This document shows positions 1 through 9,853 of a stretch of DNA of 64,000 bases, piece by piece. Under the pieces are notes generated by a model. The model was not told the origin of the DNA. It saw only the letters and a list, made by a program, of their open reading frames with translations, and made no database searches. The stretch lies in contig NZ_CP159831.1 in the NCBI RefSeq assembly GCF_047730075.1, forward strand, positions 248,001-312,000, read 5' to 3'. This DNA is from Njordibacter sp905182035 (lineage in GTDB: Bacteria > Pseudomonadota > Gammaproteobacteria > Pseudomonadales > Balneatricaceae). Position 1 is the first letter of the stretch; each line of letters starts with the position of its first letter. Position numbers and translations under genes: made by a program.

Positions 1-23
1 AAAACCCACACTAGGTGGGTTTT
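1..23 (-). terminator. Rho-independent terminator after rpoH
   Basis: Positions 1-9 and 15-23 form a perfect 9-bp inverted repeat around a 5-nt loop. Read on the minus strand the stem ends in GTGGGTTTT, so a GC core is followed by a U run, as in an intrinsic terminator. It lies about 30 bp past the rpoH stop codon. The A/U symmetry means it could also act on plus-strand transcripts entering from outside the window. Confidence 0.75.
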
Positions 24-54
24 GGGCGATGTCGAAAAATGGGTTAACTCAGTA

Positions 55-942
55 TTAAAACGCGTAAGCACCTTCGCCATTCGAGTCCATGCCGACACTC
101 ATTGCAGCTTTAAGCTTTTTCATGGCGTTCTTTTCAAGCTGGCGGATACGCTCAGCAGACACTTGGTATTGATCTGCTAAATTATGTAAAGTAGCCTTAG
201 AATGGCTCAACCAACGCTGCTGCAAAATATCACGGCTGCGAGGGTCTAAATCCCCCATGGCACTTGCTAAACGGGTATTTGAGTCCTGTTCCCAATCACT
301 GGCTTCTAACTGTCGGGCAGGGTCGCCAGAGTGATCTTCCAAATAATAAGCTGGTGCTTGGTATGCGCTATCTTCGTCACCCTCTGGTGCGTCAAATGGC
401 GTATCGTGAGCAGACATTCGGCCTTCCATTTGCATTACAACTTTGGCATCAACGCCTAGGTCTGCAGCCATAGATTGCACTTCAGCATGGGTTAACCAGG
501 CCAGTTTCTTCTTGGAACTACGCAAGTTGAAAAACAACTTACGCTGGCTCTTGGTAGTTGCCACTTTAACAATGCGCCAGTTACGCAAGATGTATTCGTG
601 CATTTCGGCTTTAATCCAGTGCACTGCAAAAGAAACCAAACGTACACCCACTTCTGGGTTAAAGCGTTTTACGGCTTTCATCAAGCCAGCATTACCTTCT
701 TGTACTAGGTCAGCTATAGGCAGGCCGTAACCAGAATAGCTTTTGGCAATATGCGCCACAAAACGTAGGTGAGACATAACCAGTTGGCGGGCTGCATCTA
801 AGTCGTTTTCATAGTACAGACGTTCAGCCAGAGCACGCTCTTCTTCAACTGTAAGAATGGGGATAGTGCTGATAGTTTGTAGGTAAGCCTCGTGACTTTG
901 TCCTGGTGCTAATGCATCAATGGCTAATAATGACTTGGTCAT
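55..942 (-). CDS. rpoH: RNA polymerase heat-shock sigma factor RpoH (sigma-32)
   Basis: Group 3 sigma factor that directs RNA polymerase to heat-shock promoters. At 295 aa it has close to the usual length. Region 2 is recognisable (DLVQEGNAGLMKAV, about residues 78-91). The diagnostic RpoH box QRKLFFNLR lies at about residues 133-141. The C-terminal region 4 helix-turn-helix carries SAERIRQLEKNAMKKL. The ATG has a good ribosome site (GGAG, 6-nt spacing). It follows ftsX on the same strand after a 242-bp gap, the classical gammaproteobacterial ftsYEX-rpoH order. That gap should hold its own promoters, but I could not assign one with confidence. Confidence 0.98.
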   Translation of the reverse strand: MTKSLLAIDALAPGQSHEAYLQTISTIPILTVEEERALAERLYYENDLDAARQLVMSHLRFVAHIAKSYSGYGLPIADLVQEGNAGLMKAVKRFNPEVGVRLVSFAVHWIKAEMHEYILRNWRIVKVATTKSQRKLFFNLRSSKKKLAWLTHAEVQSMAADLGVDAKVVMQMEGRMSAHDTPFDAPEGDEDSAYQAPAYYLEDHSGDPARQLEASDWEQDSNTRLASAMGDLDPRSRDILQQRWLSHSKATLHNLADQYQVSAERIRQLEKNAMKKLKAAMSVGMDSNGEGAYAF

Positions 943-1184
943 AACAATCTCCGTAGTCTTTGAGTCCGCTCTTAAATGTTATTTAAGTAAGGCCTATTTT
1001 TAGCCATTTTTTGGGACTATTGCCGCAATTCCGTGTGTTATATGATTTACATCAACACTCACTAATGTTTTGTTTTAGTTTGCAGCGGCATAATTATGGA
1101 GAGTATTTTAGGGCGCAAACGCGGACAGTGCAAGGATTAGACTCGGTTTTTCTTCGTAAAGCCTTGTAAAGTCATAATTACGCC

Positions 1185-2159
1185 TTATTTAGGCTCGATA
1201 AGCCGTAATTGACGCCCCACAGTTAAGCTTGCCCCCAACACCGATAGTCCGCAGCTGGCAATGACTAGAATAAAACTACCAAACCAACTTAATCCTTCTA
1301 GTTGCCAATCACTTTGGTAGCTTTGCGCCAATGATAGTAGTGGTGGATGTAAATAGGTTACTCCCAGTTGGAGGATAACCCAAGCAATAATGGCAGCAAA
1401 CAGCCCGGCCCAAAATCCGGCATACAAAAATGGACGGCGTAAATAGGCATCTGTACCGCCCACTAGTTTAATAACCAAAATTTCTTGTTTTCGGTTTTCA
1501 ATTTGTAAACGCACAGTATTGCCCACCACAAGCAGTACTCCTAGGGCTAATAACAGCGCTAAGCTGTAGGTAAAACGTTCACTTGTCGCTAAGAGGGCCT
1601 GTAGGCGATCTAACCACGCCATGTCTACTAATACTTGATCAATCTGGTCTTGTTGTCGTAATTGCTGGGCAAGTATGGCAATAGCTTCGGGGCCCAAGGA
1701 TGTGTTTGCAGGTTCTATAAGTATAGTTGCAGGCAAGGGATTATCAGTGAGGCTTGCTAATATATCTTCTAGACCACTGCTGGCTTTAAAGTTTATTAAC
1801 GCTTGCTTGGCAGAGATGTACGTCGCCTGAGCAATGTCTGGTCTTGAGGCCAATTGATTAGTGATCAACTGGCCTTGTTCTTGGTTGACATAAGGCGCCA
1901 AAAATATGCTTATGTGGCTGCTTTGATTAACCTGCTGACCCAGATGTTGAGCCTGGCTCAGGAGTAACAGTAACGCTGCTGGTAGCGCCAAAGCTATGGC
2001 TAGTGTTAGCCAAGTTAATAGGTTGGCCAACGGAGTCTGCCAGAGCCGATGCCAACTACTGCTGGCCACTTCTTTGTGTTCTCTGAGCCAACGTTTGCTG
2101 GAGCTTTCGGGTTGCGAACGGCTGGCGTTTTGGGCTGGACGATTTTTTAAAAACGCCAT
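1185..2159 (-). CDS. ftsX: Cell division ABC transporter permease FtsX
   Basis: Integral membrane partner of FtsE. The FtsEX complex couples septal-ring assembly to activation of periplasmic peptidoglycan hydrolases. The 324-aa protein has a basic cytosolic N-terminus of about 50 residues, one membrane segment near residues 50-70, a large periplasmic domain (about 75-200) and three C-terminal membrane segments. This is the FtsX topology of the MacB-type permease family. It begins 2 nt after ftsE ends, so the two are surely cotranscribed. Its own ribosome site is weak, which suggests translational coupling to ftsE. Confidence 0.96.
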   Translation of the reverse strand: MAFLKNRPAQNASRSQPESSSKRWLREHKEVASSSWHRLWQTPLANLLTWLTLAIALALPAALLLLLSQAQHLGQQVNQSSHISIFLAPYVNQEQGQLITNQLASRPDIAQATYISAKQALINFKASSGLEDILASLTDNPLPATILIEPANTSLGPEAIAILAQQLRQQDQIDQVLVDMAWLDRLQALLATSERFTYSLALLLALGVLLVVGNTVRLQIENRKQEILVIKLVGGTDAYLRRPFLYAGFWAGLFAAIIAWVILQLGVTYLHPPLLSLAQSYQSDWQLEGLSWFGSFILVIASCGLSVLGASLTVGRQLRLIEPK

Positions 2160-2161
2160 GA

Positions 2162-2833
2162 TTACTGTCTCATCAGTGAAGGTGGCCCACTAATTCGGCC
2201 TTGATTTAGCTGAATTACTGGGTGTGGTAAGCGCTGGATAAGTTCTAAGTCGTGGCTGGCAATGAGCACGCTTACGCCCACTTGATTGAATTGTTGAAAC
2301 AAGCGCATAATTTCAGCGGACAGGGCAGGGTCTAAGTTACCTGTAGGTTCGTCGGCCAAAATAAGCTTGGGTTTGTTTACAATGGCGCGAGCTATACCAA
2401 TTCGTTGTTGTTCACCACTAGACAGAACCTGCGGCGATAGTTTTTCTTTATCCAGCAGGCCCACTTTGTCCAACGCAGCTCTAACACGCCGGCCAGAATC
2501 TCGTTCATTGTAGCCGCTAATTTTAAGGGGTAGCGCCACGTTATCAAATACAGAGTAATCCAAAAGTAACTGATGATCCTGGAATACAAGGCCAATTTTC
2601 CGCCGGTGTGCTGGAACCTGCGCGCGGTTAAGTTGGCTTAAATCTTGACGGTCAACAATGACTTTGCCGCTTGTTGGACGTTCCATGAGCATGATTAGCT
2701 TTAATAGCGTGCTTTTTCCAGCCCCAGAGTGGCCAGTTAAAAAAGCCATATCACCGCGCTGTAAATGAAAGTTTGTCCTCACTAACGCATGCTTATCGTG
2801 ATACTTTTTGCTCACCTGCTCAAAACGAATCAT
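2162..2833 (-). CDS. ftsE: Cell division ATP-binding protein FtsE
   Basis: ABC ATPase of the FtsEX divisome complex, acting at the cytoplasmic face of the septum. The 223 aa contain Walker A (GHSGAGKST, residues 34-42), an ABC signature with Ser in place of Gly (LSSGEQQR), Walker B plus catalytic Glu (LILADEP) and the H-loop (ASHD). The start codon overlaps the ftsY stop in an ATGA arrangement, which indicates translational coupling. The signature variation is within what small ABC ATPases tolerate. Confidence 0.97.
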   Translation of the reverse strand: MIRFEQVSKKYHDKHALVRTNFHLQRGDMAFLTGHSGAGKSTLLKLIMLMERPTSGKVIVDRQDLSQLNRAQVPAHRRKIGLVFQDHQLLLDYSVFDNVALPLKISGYNERDSGRRVRAALDKVGLLDKEKLSPQVLSSGEQQRIGIARAIVNKPKLILADEPTGNLDPALSAEIMRLFQQFNQVGVSVLIASHDLELIQRLPHPVIQLNQGRISGPPSLMRQ

Positions 2834-3954
2834 GGGATAGTGTCTTGCTTTAGGTTAGTTTCACTAAACAATGCGTCAATAAATTCATTAGCTTCAAACG
2901 GTCGTAGGTCGTCTACCTGCTCACCCACCCCAATAAAACGAATAGGTAATTGTAGCTGTTGCGCCATGGCAAAAATAACCCCACCTTTAGCAGTGCCATC
3001 GAGTTTAGTGAGGGTGATTCCTGTTACACCCACAGCAGCACCAAAGAGACTGGCTTGGCTTAGGGCATTCTGGCCGGTACCAGCGTCGAGGACTAACATG
3101 ACTTCATGGGGAGCGTTAACATCAAGCTTTTGCATCACCCGCACAACCTTGCTCAATTCATCCATGAGATGAGTTTTGTTTTGTAAACGGCCAGCGGTAT
3201 CCGCAATCACCACATCAATACCTTTAGCTTGGGCGGACTGCACTGCATCAAAGATTACCGAGGCGCTATCAGCTCCGGTGTGCTGGGCAACAACTGGCAC
3301 ATTGTTGCGTGCGCCCCATTCCTGCAACTGCTCAACGGCAGCGGCACGGAAAGTATCGCCAGCCGCCAGTAACACAGACTTTCCTTGGCTTTGAAAGCGC
3401 TTGCTCAACTTACCAATGGTGGTGGTTTTACCTGCACCATTGACGCCAACCATAAGGATGACAAAGGGACTATCTTGTTGAGGTATTTCTAGAGCCACTT
3501 GGCTACCTTGTAGCAATGCTGCAAGCTCGTCTTTTAGGGCTCTATAAAGTGCTGGAGGGTCTTTTAAATCTTTACGAGCCACTTGGTCGCTGAGCTTTTT
3601 AAGAAGACTTGCGGTGGCTTCTATACCCACGTCTGCAACTAATAGTTGGGTTTCTAGTTCTTCAAACAAGTCGTCATCGATTTGTTTGGCACCTAAAAAC
3701 AGGTTGGAAAGACCGTCACCTAAGTTGCCCCGGGTGCGGCTGAGGCCGCTTTTTATTCGATCAAAAAAGCCCACTTTTGGCTGAAGTTCTGGCGTAGCGG
3801 TGGCTAGCTCCGGTTGAGCAGTTGGCATCGATAAAGAGTCAGGATCAGCAGCCTGAGCTGTATCTTGCAAAGTCGCAATGGGGTTTTCTGCTACAGGGTT
3901 GTCTGTTTGCCCTGTAGTGTTTTTGTTTTTGCCAAATAAATTAAACAGGGCCAT
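2830..3954 (-). CDS. ftsY: Signal recognition particle receptor FtsY
   Basis: SRP receptor GTPase that docks Ffh-ribosome complexes at the inner membrane for cotranslational insertion. The 374-aa protein has a short low-complexity N-terminal region (about 1-75), an NG domain with P-loop GVNGAGKTTT, the DTAGR G3 motif and TKLDGTAKGG near the C-terminus. The acidic A domain is much shorter than in Escherichia coli, as is common in other gammaproteobacteria. It is the first gene of ftsY-ftsE-ftsX and is divergent from rsmD. Confidence 0.97.
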   Translation of the reverse strand: MALFNLFGKNKNTTGQTDNPVAENPIATLQDTAQAADPDSLSMPTAQPELATATPELQPKVGFFDRIKSGLSRTRGNLGDGLSNLFLGAKQIDDDLFEELETQLLVADVGIEATASLLKKLSDQVARKDLKDPPALYRALKDELAALLQGSQVALEIPQQDSPFVILMVGVNGAGKTTTIGKLSKRFQSQGKSVLLAAGDTFRAAAVEQLQEWGARNNVPVVAQHTGADSASVIFDAVQSAQAKGIDVVIADTAGRLQNKTHLMDELSKVVRVMQKLDVNAPHEVMLVLDAGTGQNALSQASLFGAAVGVTGITLTKLDGTAKGGVIFAMAQQLQLPIRFIGVGEQVDDLRPFEANEFIDALFSETNLKQDTIP

Positions 3955-4107
3955 GATGTCTGGGGTGTCTCGGTATATGCATAGTGAAGAATATTGATGA
4001 AGTTAAATTTTAGCATAGCTTTACTTGGGCATGCTTCTTTTATGTACTGATTGCCTTAGAATAGGAGGCATCGCTTATTCCGCACATTGTTATCTTTAGG
4101 CACGCTT

Positions 4108-4794
4108 ATGGCCCGTAAACCGAGTTCAAAACCCTCACGTTCTTCCCCCTGGCCTCGTTCTGCCTGTACAGGGCTGAAGTCAGGCAAAGTTGTTGAAATT
4201 GGTCAGGCTGGCCGCCAAAGCTTGCGTATTATTGGTGGTGAGTGGCGTGGACGTAAAATTCCATTTGCCACGGTAGCAGGCTTGCGCCCAACCCAAGACA
4301 GGGTGCGAGAGACCCTATTTAACTGGGTTGCTGGCCCTATACCGGGAGCCACTTGCCTAGATTTATTTGCGGGCACAGGTGCATTAGGTTTAGAGGCTTT
4401 GTCCCGTGGTGCGAAACAAGTCAACTTTGTTGATCTGTCAGTTATAGCTACCAGTACCCTCAATGACAACTTGAAACTTTTACCTATGGCAGAAGGTCAG
4501 GTGGCCAAAGTGGAACAAATGAGCAGTTTTGATTGGATAAGAAATTATAACGCGCTTTCAACGACGTCTGCAAAGATGAAACCCTATGATCTAGTGTTCT
4601 TAGACCCGCCTTTTGCCTTAGCTTTGATGCAAGATATGCTTACGGCATTGTTCAATAGCCAATGTTTAGCTACTAAGGCCATGATTTATGTGGAACAGGC
4701 ACAGCCTCTTGCAGATTTGATATTGCCAGAAGGTTGGAAGTTGCATCGCAGTAAAAAAGCTGGCCAAGTGTTTTATGGTCTGATTGGTCGTTAA
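4108..4794 (+). CDS. rsmD: 16S rRNA (guanine966-N2)-methyltransferase RsmD
   Basis: SAM-dependent N2 methylation of G966 in 16S rRNA. The family opening IIGGEWRGRKI, the SAM motif DLFAGTGALGLEALSRGA and the catalytic motif LDPPF are all present. I chose the ATG at 4108, with TTTAGG 7 nt upstream. An in-frame TTG at 4087 would add seven residues but has poorly placed ribosome-binding sequence. Divergent from ftsY, the usual gammaproteobacterial arrangement. Its stop is only 6 nt from the end of convergent astB. Confidence 0.95.
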   Translation: MARKPSSKPSRSSPWPRSACTGLKSGKVVEIGQAGRQSLRIIGGEWRGRKIPFATVAGLRPTQDRVRETLFNWVAGPIPGATCLDLFAGTGALGLEALSRGAKQVNFVDLSVIATSTLNDNLKLLPMAEGQVAKVEQMSSFDWIRNYNALSTTSAKMKPYDLVFLDPPFALALMQDMLTALFNSQCLATKAMIYVEQAQPLADLILPEGWKLHRSKKAGQVFYGLIGR

Positions 4795-4800
4795 GTTTTA

Positions 4801-6168
4801 CTAGCGCTGGAAGTCGTAAACGCTACCCAAACGCAAGATCTGCGTTAGCTCATCAAGGGCGCTATGGCTTTCGGTGAGTAATTGCGGGTCAGCTAAATCG
4901 GCTTCTGAAAGAAGGTCACGGTAGTGCTTTTCTGTCCACTCCATCAAGCGAGGGAACAAAATACTGTTCATGATGCAAGCAGGATTAACCGCGTCTTGTT
5001 CCGCCTCGTTAAGTACTACACGCAGGCGCAGGCATGCAGGGCCGCCACCATTGCTCATGCTTTGCTTTAGGTCAAATACCAAAACTTCATCTATAGCACT
5101 GTCACTGGCAATGAGCTGATCTAAGTAAGCCGAAACATTGGCGTTTTCACGACATTCTTGTGGAACTACGATGCCCATTTTGCCATCATTTAGATGTGGA
5201 AGACTCAACAGTTGGCTGTTAAACAAGTAGCTCTTTACGGCGTCTTGTACAGTCACTTGGTTAGCTGGTACTTCGATAAAATGCATCTCTCCATTGCCCA
5301 TATTAGACATAGCTTGCTGCAAGTTATGGTTAACTTCTTGAGTGTTGAGGAAGGCGAGCTGGTGATAGAAAGACACGTTACCATTGCCAACAGCGATCAC
5401 GTCATTGTGGAATACTCCAGCGTCAATCACCTCTGGATTTTGTTGGGCGAACACCACTTGCTCATTTTTTAAACCGTGTAAACGTGCTACAGCTTGAGAC
5501 GCTTCTAAGCTCTGACGAGCAGGGTACTTTGCCGGTTTAGGGGCTTGGCCGTTAAAGGCGTGCTGACCATAAACAAAAAACTCTACTCCCGCCTTACCAT
5601 ACTCTTGGCAAAAACGAGTGTGATTGGCAGCACCCTCGTCGCCAAAGTGATCAGAAGAGGGCAGTGCCTGATGATGAGCAAAATGCTCTGGGTTGGCGAA
5701 GGTAGCTTGTAAAATACGCCCCGTGGTTTGATGTTCAATTGAGCGGTGAAAACGGTTAACCAGGTTTGCAGGCGTAAAGTGTAAACGGCCGTCACTAGAA
5801 TCTGAACTGGGGGAAACAGTAGCGGCGTTGGCCGTCCACATGCTTGATGCAGAATAACAGGAGGCTAGAATCGCAGGATCTTTTTTTGCTGTCTGTTCAA
5901 TGACTTGGCTATCGTTGCCAGTAAATCCAAGGCGACGCAAGGTATACAGATCTGGACGAGACTGTGGCGCTAATACGCCTTGGATCATACCCATATCATG
6001 CAACGATTTCATCTTCTGCAAGCCTTGTTGTGCAGCCTGCTTAGGATTGGATGGACGCGCAGAGTTGCTGCTAGAAGCCATATTACCGTATGACAATCCA
6101 CCGTAGTTGTGAGTTGGTCCTACGAGGCCATCAAAGTTTGCTTCGCGAGCATCAATAGCTGTTTCCAT
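4801..6168 (-). CDS. astB: N-succinylarginine dihydrolase AstB
   Basis: Second step of the arginine succinyltransferase pathway: hydrolyses N2-succinylarginine to N2-succinylornithine, CO2 and two ammonia. The 455-aa length matches the family. The N-terminal DGLVGPTHNYGGLSYGNMAS and the catalytic-cysteine segment NGGGPACLRLR are characteristic. The start has a strong site (AAGGAG, 6-nt spacing). Last gene of the ast operon. The next gene is convergent rsmD with almost no gap, so transcription may end inside or antisense to it. Confidence 0.97.
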   Translation of the reverse strand: METAIDAREANFDGLVGPTHNYGGLSYGNMASSSNSARPSNPKQAAQQGLQKMKSLHDMGMIQGVLAPQSRPDLYTLRRLGFTGNDSQVIEQTAKKDPAILASCYSASSMWTANAATVSPSSDSSDGRLHFTPANLVNRFHRSIEHQTTGRILQATFANPEHFAHHQALPSSDHFGDEGAANHTRFCQEYGKAGVEFFVYGQHAFNGQAPKPAKYPARQSLEASQAVARLHGLKNEQVVFAQQNPEVIDAGVFHNDVIAVGNGNVSFYHQLAFLNTQEVNHNLQQAMSNMGNGEMHFIEVPANQVTVQDAVKSYLFNSQLLSLPHLNDGKMGIVVPQECRENANVSAYLDQLIASDSAIDEVLVFDLKQSMSNGGGPACLRLRVVLNEAEQDAVNPACIMNSILFPRLMEWTEKHYRDLLSEADLADPQLLTESHSALDELTQILRLGSVYDFQR

Positions 6169-6178
6169 TATCTACTCC

Positions 6179-7642
6179 TTAAAGGTCTAAGCCAGGGCTT
6201 AATTGCGCTGGCATGGTTAAGGTGTCAGCTTCGATGGAGGCTACTGGGTAGGCGCAATAATCCGCCGCATAAAAGGCGCTAGCACGATGGTTGCCACTTG
6301 CACCTACGCCACCAAACGGAGCTGCACCGCTGGCACCGGTAATTTGTTTGTTCCAGTTGACGATTCCCGCACGGATGCGAGGCAGGAAGTAATCGTATTC
6401 GTCACGGGAGTCACTTAATAAACCAGCCGATAAACCAAAACTTGTGTTGTTAGCCATCTGGATGGCTTGGTCGAAATCTTGGTATCGTACTAGTGTGAGA
6501 AGTGGTCCAAAGTACTCTTGGTCTGGTAAATCCTTAGCATTGGTCACGTCTATCAAAGCTGGGCTTAATAGGCCTGTTCCTGCTGCGAGTAGCTCCATAG
6601 TGACCAGAGACTTAGCACCTTGGTTGATTAAATATTGCTGTGCAGTTAGCAATTGCTGTGCTGCAGCAAATGAGATCACAGAACCCATAAACGGTGCTGG
6701 TTCGGCATCATAAAAACCAACACGGATTTTGCCAATAGCGGTGACTAGCATCTCCACTAAGTGATCGCCTTCTGCACCTTTAGGAACATACAAGCGACGG
6801 GCACAGGTGCAGCGTTGGCCAGCAGAGATGTAGGCTGATTGAATAATTTCATGCACTGCAGCGCGTGGGTCTGCTACTTGGCTCACGATCAATGGGTTGT
6901 TGCCACCCATTTCTAGCGCCAAAATTTTGTCTGGACGTCCAGCGTATTGCTTATGCAACAACGTGCCTGTGCTAGAACTACCGGTGAAGAATAAGCCGTC
7001 AATACCCTTGTGGTTGGCTAGTGCGATACCGGTTTCACGGGCACCTTGAACTAGGTTAATCACACCTGCAGGTAGGCCAGCGTCTAACCAACATTTAACA
7101 GTTAGCTCAGCCACCATAGGTGTTTGTTCACTAGGCTTAAATACCACAGTGTTGCCCGCCAAAAGGGCTGGAACAATGTGACCGTTTGGCAAGTGACCGG
7201 GAAAGTTGTAGGGGCCAAATACAGCCACAACACCATGGGGGCGATGGCGTAACCATGCTTGAGTGCCTGCTGGTGCTGGTTTACTGACGACACCTGTACG
7301 TTCTTCGTAGGCTTTGGCTGATAGGTCAATTTTGCCAGCCATAGCGCCAGCTTCGGTGCGTGTTTCCCACAACGGCTTGCCCGTTTCTTGAGCGATAGCA
7401 ATGGCGATTTGTTCGGCCTTTGCTTGCAATTGTGTTTGAAAGGCTTTGACCATAGCATGGCGGTCTTCGTAGCTGCTTAAAGACCATGTAGGGAAGGCTG
7501 AGCGAGCAGCCGTGATGGCTTCGTCTACTTGTTGAGCATCAGCACCTTGGCCTTGCCAAAGGAGGTCATTATTAGCAGGATTAACCGAATCGAAAGTGGG
7601 ACCATTACCTTTCAACCACTGGTTGTTAATTAGATGAGTCAT
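6179..7642 (-). CDS. astD: Succinylglutamate-semialdehyde dehydrogenase AstD
   Basis: NAD-dependent aldehyde dehydrogenase oxidising N-succinylglutamate semialdehyde to N-succinylglutamate. The 487-aa protein has the ALDH fold motifs: catalytic Glu in ALEMGGNNPL and catalytic Cys in GQRCTCARR. The segment GHLPNGHIVPALLAGNTVVFKPSE is typical of AstD. Ribosome site AAGGA lies before the ATG. It is 10 nt upstream of astB and 16 nt downstream of the astA beta gene, in one operon. Confidence 0.97.
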   Translation of the reverse strand: MTHLINNQWLKGNGPTFDSVNPANNDLLWQGQGADAQQVDEAITAARSAFPTWSLSSYEDRHAMVKAFQTQLQAKAEQIAIAIAQETGKPLWETRTEAGAMAGKIDLSAKAYEERTGVVSKPAPAGTQAWLRHRPHGVVAVFGPYNFPGHLPNGHIVPALLAGNTVVFKPSEQTPMVAELTVKCWLDAGLPAGVINLVQGARETGIALANHKGIDGLFFTGSSSTGTLLHKQYAGRPDKILALEMGGNNPLIVSQVADPRAAVHEIIQSAYISAGQRCTCARRLYVPKGAEGDHLVEMLVTAIGKIRVGFYDAEPAPFMGSVISFAAAQQLLTAQQYLINQGAKSLVTMELLAAGTGLLSPALIDVTNAKDLPDQEYFGPLLTLVRYQDFDQAIQMANNTSFGLSAGLLSDSRDEYDYFLPRIRAGIVNWNKQITGASGAAPFGGVGASGNHRASAFYAADYCAYPVASIEADTLTMPAQLSPGLDL

Positions 7643-7658
7643 AACTATTCCTTATTCT

Positions 7659-8693
7659 TTAGAGGCGTGGCACAAATAGTGGCACTGCCCGGACTGGTTC
7701 GCCGGCAGTGATTTGCAGAGCCTTGGCTAATTCTGTACTAATACACAAAGGGCCGGATTCTGGGGTGTTGATATAGGTAATAGTGCAGCGGTAGCTGATG
7801 AGGCTTGTGTTACTTACAAGATAAGGTGTTTCGCCTGCAGGCACATTGTCTTCAACGGTAACTGTGTAATGTCTACTATCCCGTACGGCACGAATGTCTT
7901 GTACTTGTGTTTCTAGGGTAGGGCCAGCATCAAAAATATCCACGTAACCTTGATAGCGGAAACCCTCGTCCTCCAGCATTTTACGGGCCGGCTGGGTGCT
8001 GGGGTGTACCTCACCAATCACATCTCGAACACTCTGGGGTAATAAATTAATGTACAGGGGATGACGAGGCATGAGTTCGGCAATAAATTCTTTTTTGCCT
8101 AAACCGGTTAAGCGGTCTGCATCGGCAAACGGCATATCGAAGAAATGAGCTCCTAAACCATCCCAGAAAGGGGATTGGCCATTGGCATCGGATACTCCAC
8201 GCATCTCAGCAATAATCTTGCTTTCAAAACGTTCTGGAAATTCGGCCAAGAAGAGGAAGCGGCTCTTCGATAATAAGTTGCCATTTTTGCTGTGACGGTA
8301 GTCAGGGTCTAAAAATAAGGTGCAGACTTCGGCGCAAGCTGTTTGGTCATTGCTTAAATACAAGGTGGGGAAAGTGTTATGCACACTTAGTTCCCGGCTA
8401 GAATGCACTAAGGTGCCAATACGGTAGCTGTACCAAGGGCTGGATAAACCAATGGTGGATTCAATACCACAAATACCCACAACTTGTGATGTTTGAGTGT
8501 CTTCTAGCCCAAACACATAGCTTTGTTCGCTATTAAGGTCCACTTGACCACTAAAGGCAGATAATGAAGCTGCAATTTTGCTGACAATACGGTCTGGATC
8601 GGCTGGCAATGAAGTAAAACCAACACCAGCTTTATGGGCCAAGTCCAATAAGGCGTTAGCATCGGTCTCCACTAAGGGACGGATTATCATCAT
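7659..8693 (-). CDS. astA: Arginine N-succinyltransferase, beta-type subunit (AruG-like)
   Basis: First pathway step: transfers succinyl from succinyl-CoA to the alpha-amino group of arginine. GNAT-related AstA family, 344 aa. It begins MMIIRPLVETDANALLDLAHKAGVGFTSLP and contains the family segments FLDPDYR and LLSKSRFLFLAEFPERF. It is paralogous to the upstream gene, and its downstream position matches the beta subunit (AruG) of the Pseudomonas heteromeric enzyme. GGAGG lies 6 nt before the first ATG. A 152-bp gap separates it from the alpha gene, unusually long inside this operon. Confidence 0.92.
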   Translation of the reverse strand: MMIIRPLVETDANALLDLAHKAGVGFTSLPADPDRIVSKIAASLSAFSGQVDLNSEQSYVFGLEDTQTSQVVGICGIESTIGLSSPWYSYRIGTLVHSSRELSVHNTFPTLYLSNDQTACAEVCTLFLDPDYRHSKNGNLLSKSRFLFLAEFPERFESKIIAEMRGVSDANGQSPFWDGLGAHFFDMPFADADRLTGLGKKEFIAELMPRHPLYINLLPQSVRDVIGEVHPSTQPARKMLEDEGFRYQGYVDIFDAGPTLETQVQDIRAVRDSRHYTVTVEDNVPAGETPYLVSNTSLISYRCTITYINTPESGPLCISTELAKALQITAGEPVRAVPLFVPRL

Positions 8694-8845
8694 TTGGGGC
8701 CTCCAGAAGGTTTTCTAACGAAATTTTGATGCTGCAAATAGTACCTTTGTTGGGACACAAACTCTTTTGCATCTGCACTTCTGGATTTAGGTATAGAGAC
8801 TTATTTGGTTTGTGGTTTGCCGGAAATTGCAGACCGCTTACCTCA

Positions 8846-9853
8846 TTATAATTGGCAATAGGTTAATGTGTTGCCAGCAGCCACTTGTAAACCTTCTAAT
8901 TGAGCTTCACTGAGCACTAGTGATAGGCCTTGTTTGCGGGCAATAATACAACGGAAGTCGTGACAGCTGTTGTTGCACACCAGTACACGTTTCCCATGTA
9001 AGACTTCATCACCCATTAATACTTGGGTCTGTTCCGCGTGTCGGATAGCACGGATATGACGGGTACGCACTTCTAGAATAGGGCCAGCATCAAAAATATC
9101 TACATGGCCTTCGAAGTGCAAACCCTCATGTTCAAGGATATTTACGATGTCTTCTACGCCTTCATGGTGCTCACCAATGACGGCTTGTGCTTTGTCACTT
9201 AACAAGGGCACATAAAGTGGATAGCGCGGCATTAGGTTGGCAATAAAATGCCTATGGCTAGAGGTTGTTAGTAAATCAGCTTCGGCAAAATCCATGGTAA
9301 AAAAGTGCCTACCTACGGACTCCCAAAAGGGTGATATACCTTCATCGTCAATCACACCCTTCATTTCAGCAATGGTTGTGGCTGCAAAACGTTCTGGAAA
9401 GCAGGCCATGAATAGCAAGCGAGATTTGGACAGTAGCTGATCGTAAAAGTCACAGCGATAATCAGGTTCTAAATAAAACGAACTCAGGCGTGACGCGCCC
9501 GTGTAATCGTGGTTCATATGTAAGGCAGGGATACGATTATTGATTTTTAAATCAATAGAGGAATGGGTCACCTGGTCAACACGATAGCTATAGTAAGGCT
9601 GGCTTAAACCCACGGTTGCATCCACTGTGCAGGTGCCTACTAAGCGGTCAGCAAGAGTGTCTTCCATGACAAAGGTGTAGGCCTCTTCACCCGCATGGTC
9701 GACGCTGGAAGCAAAGGATAGTTCACTGTGATTTATCTTTTGAGCTAGCTGTGTTGGGTGGTTAGGCAAGTTAGTATGGCCCACCCCTGTCGCTGCAGCA
9801 AAGTTATTAAAGGCTTCACTATCATCATTTTTGATAGGCCGAACGATTAACAT
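8846..9853 (-). CDS. astA: Arginine/ornithine succinyltransferase, alpha-type subunit (AruF-like)
   Basis: Second copy of the AstA family, starting MLIVRPIKNDDSEAFNNFA and sharing FYLEPDYR and LLSKSRLLFMACFPERF with its neighbour. By order it corresponds to the alpha subunit of the two-subunit Pseudomonas enzyme. I place the start at 9853. Its ATG overlaps the stop of the upstream M20 hydrolase by 7 nt, which indicates translational coupling. An in-frame codon 33 nt upstream would add residues unlike the family N-terminus. Alpha/beta assignment rests on gene order and resemblance, not on a tree. Confidence 0.9.
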   Translation of the reverse strand: MLIVRPIKNDDSEAFNNFAAATGVGHTNLPNHPTQLAQKINHSELSFASSVDHAGEEAYTFVMEDTLADRLVGTCTVDATVGLSQPYYSYRVDQVTHSSIDLKINNRIPALHMNHDYTGASRLSSFYLEPDYRCDFYDQLLSKSRLLFMACFPERFAATTIAEMKGVIDDEGISPFWESVGRHFFTMDFAEADLLTTSSHRHFIANLMPRYPLYVPLLSDKAQAVIGEHHEGVEDIVNILEHEGLHFEGHVDIFDAGPILEVRTRHIRAIRHAEQTQVLMGDEVLHGKRVLVCNNSCHDFRCIIARKQGLSLVLSEAQLEGLQVAAGNTLTYCQL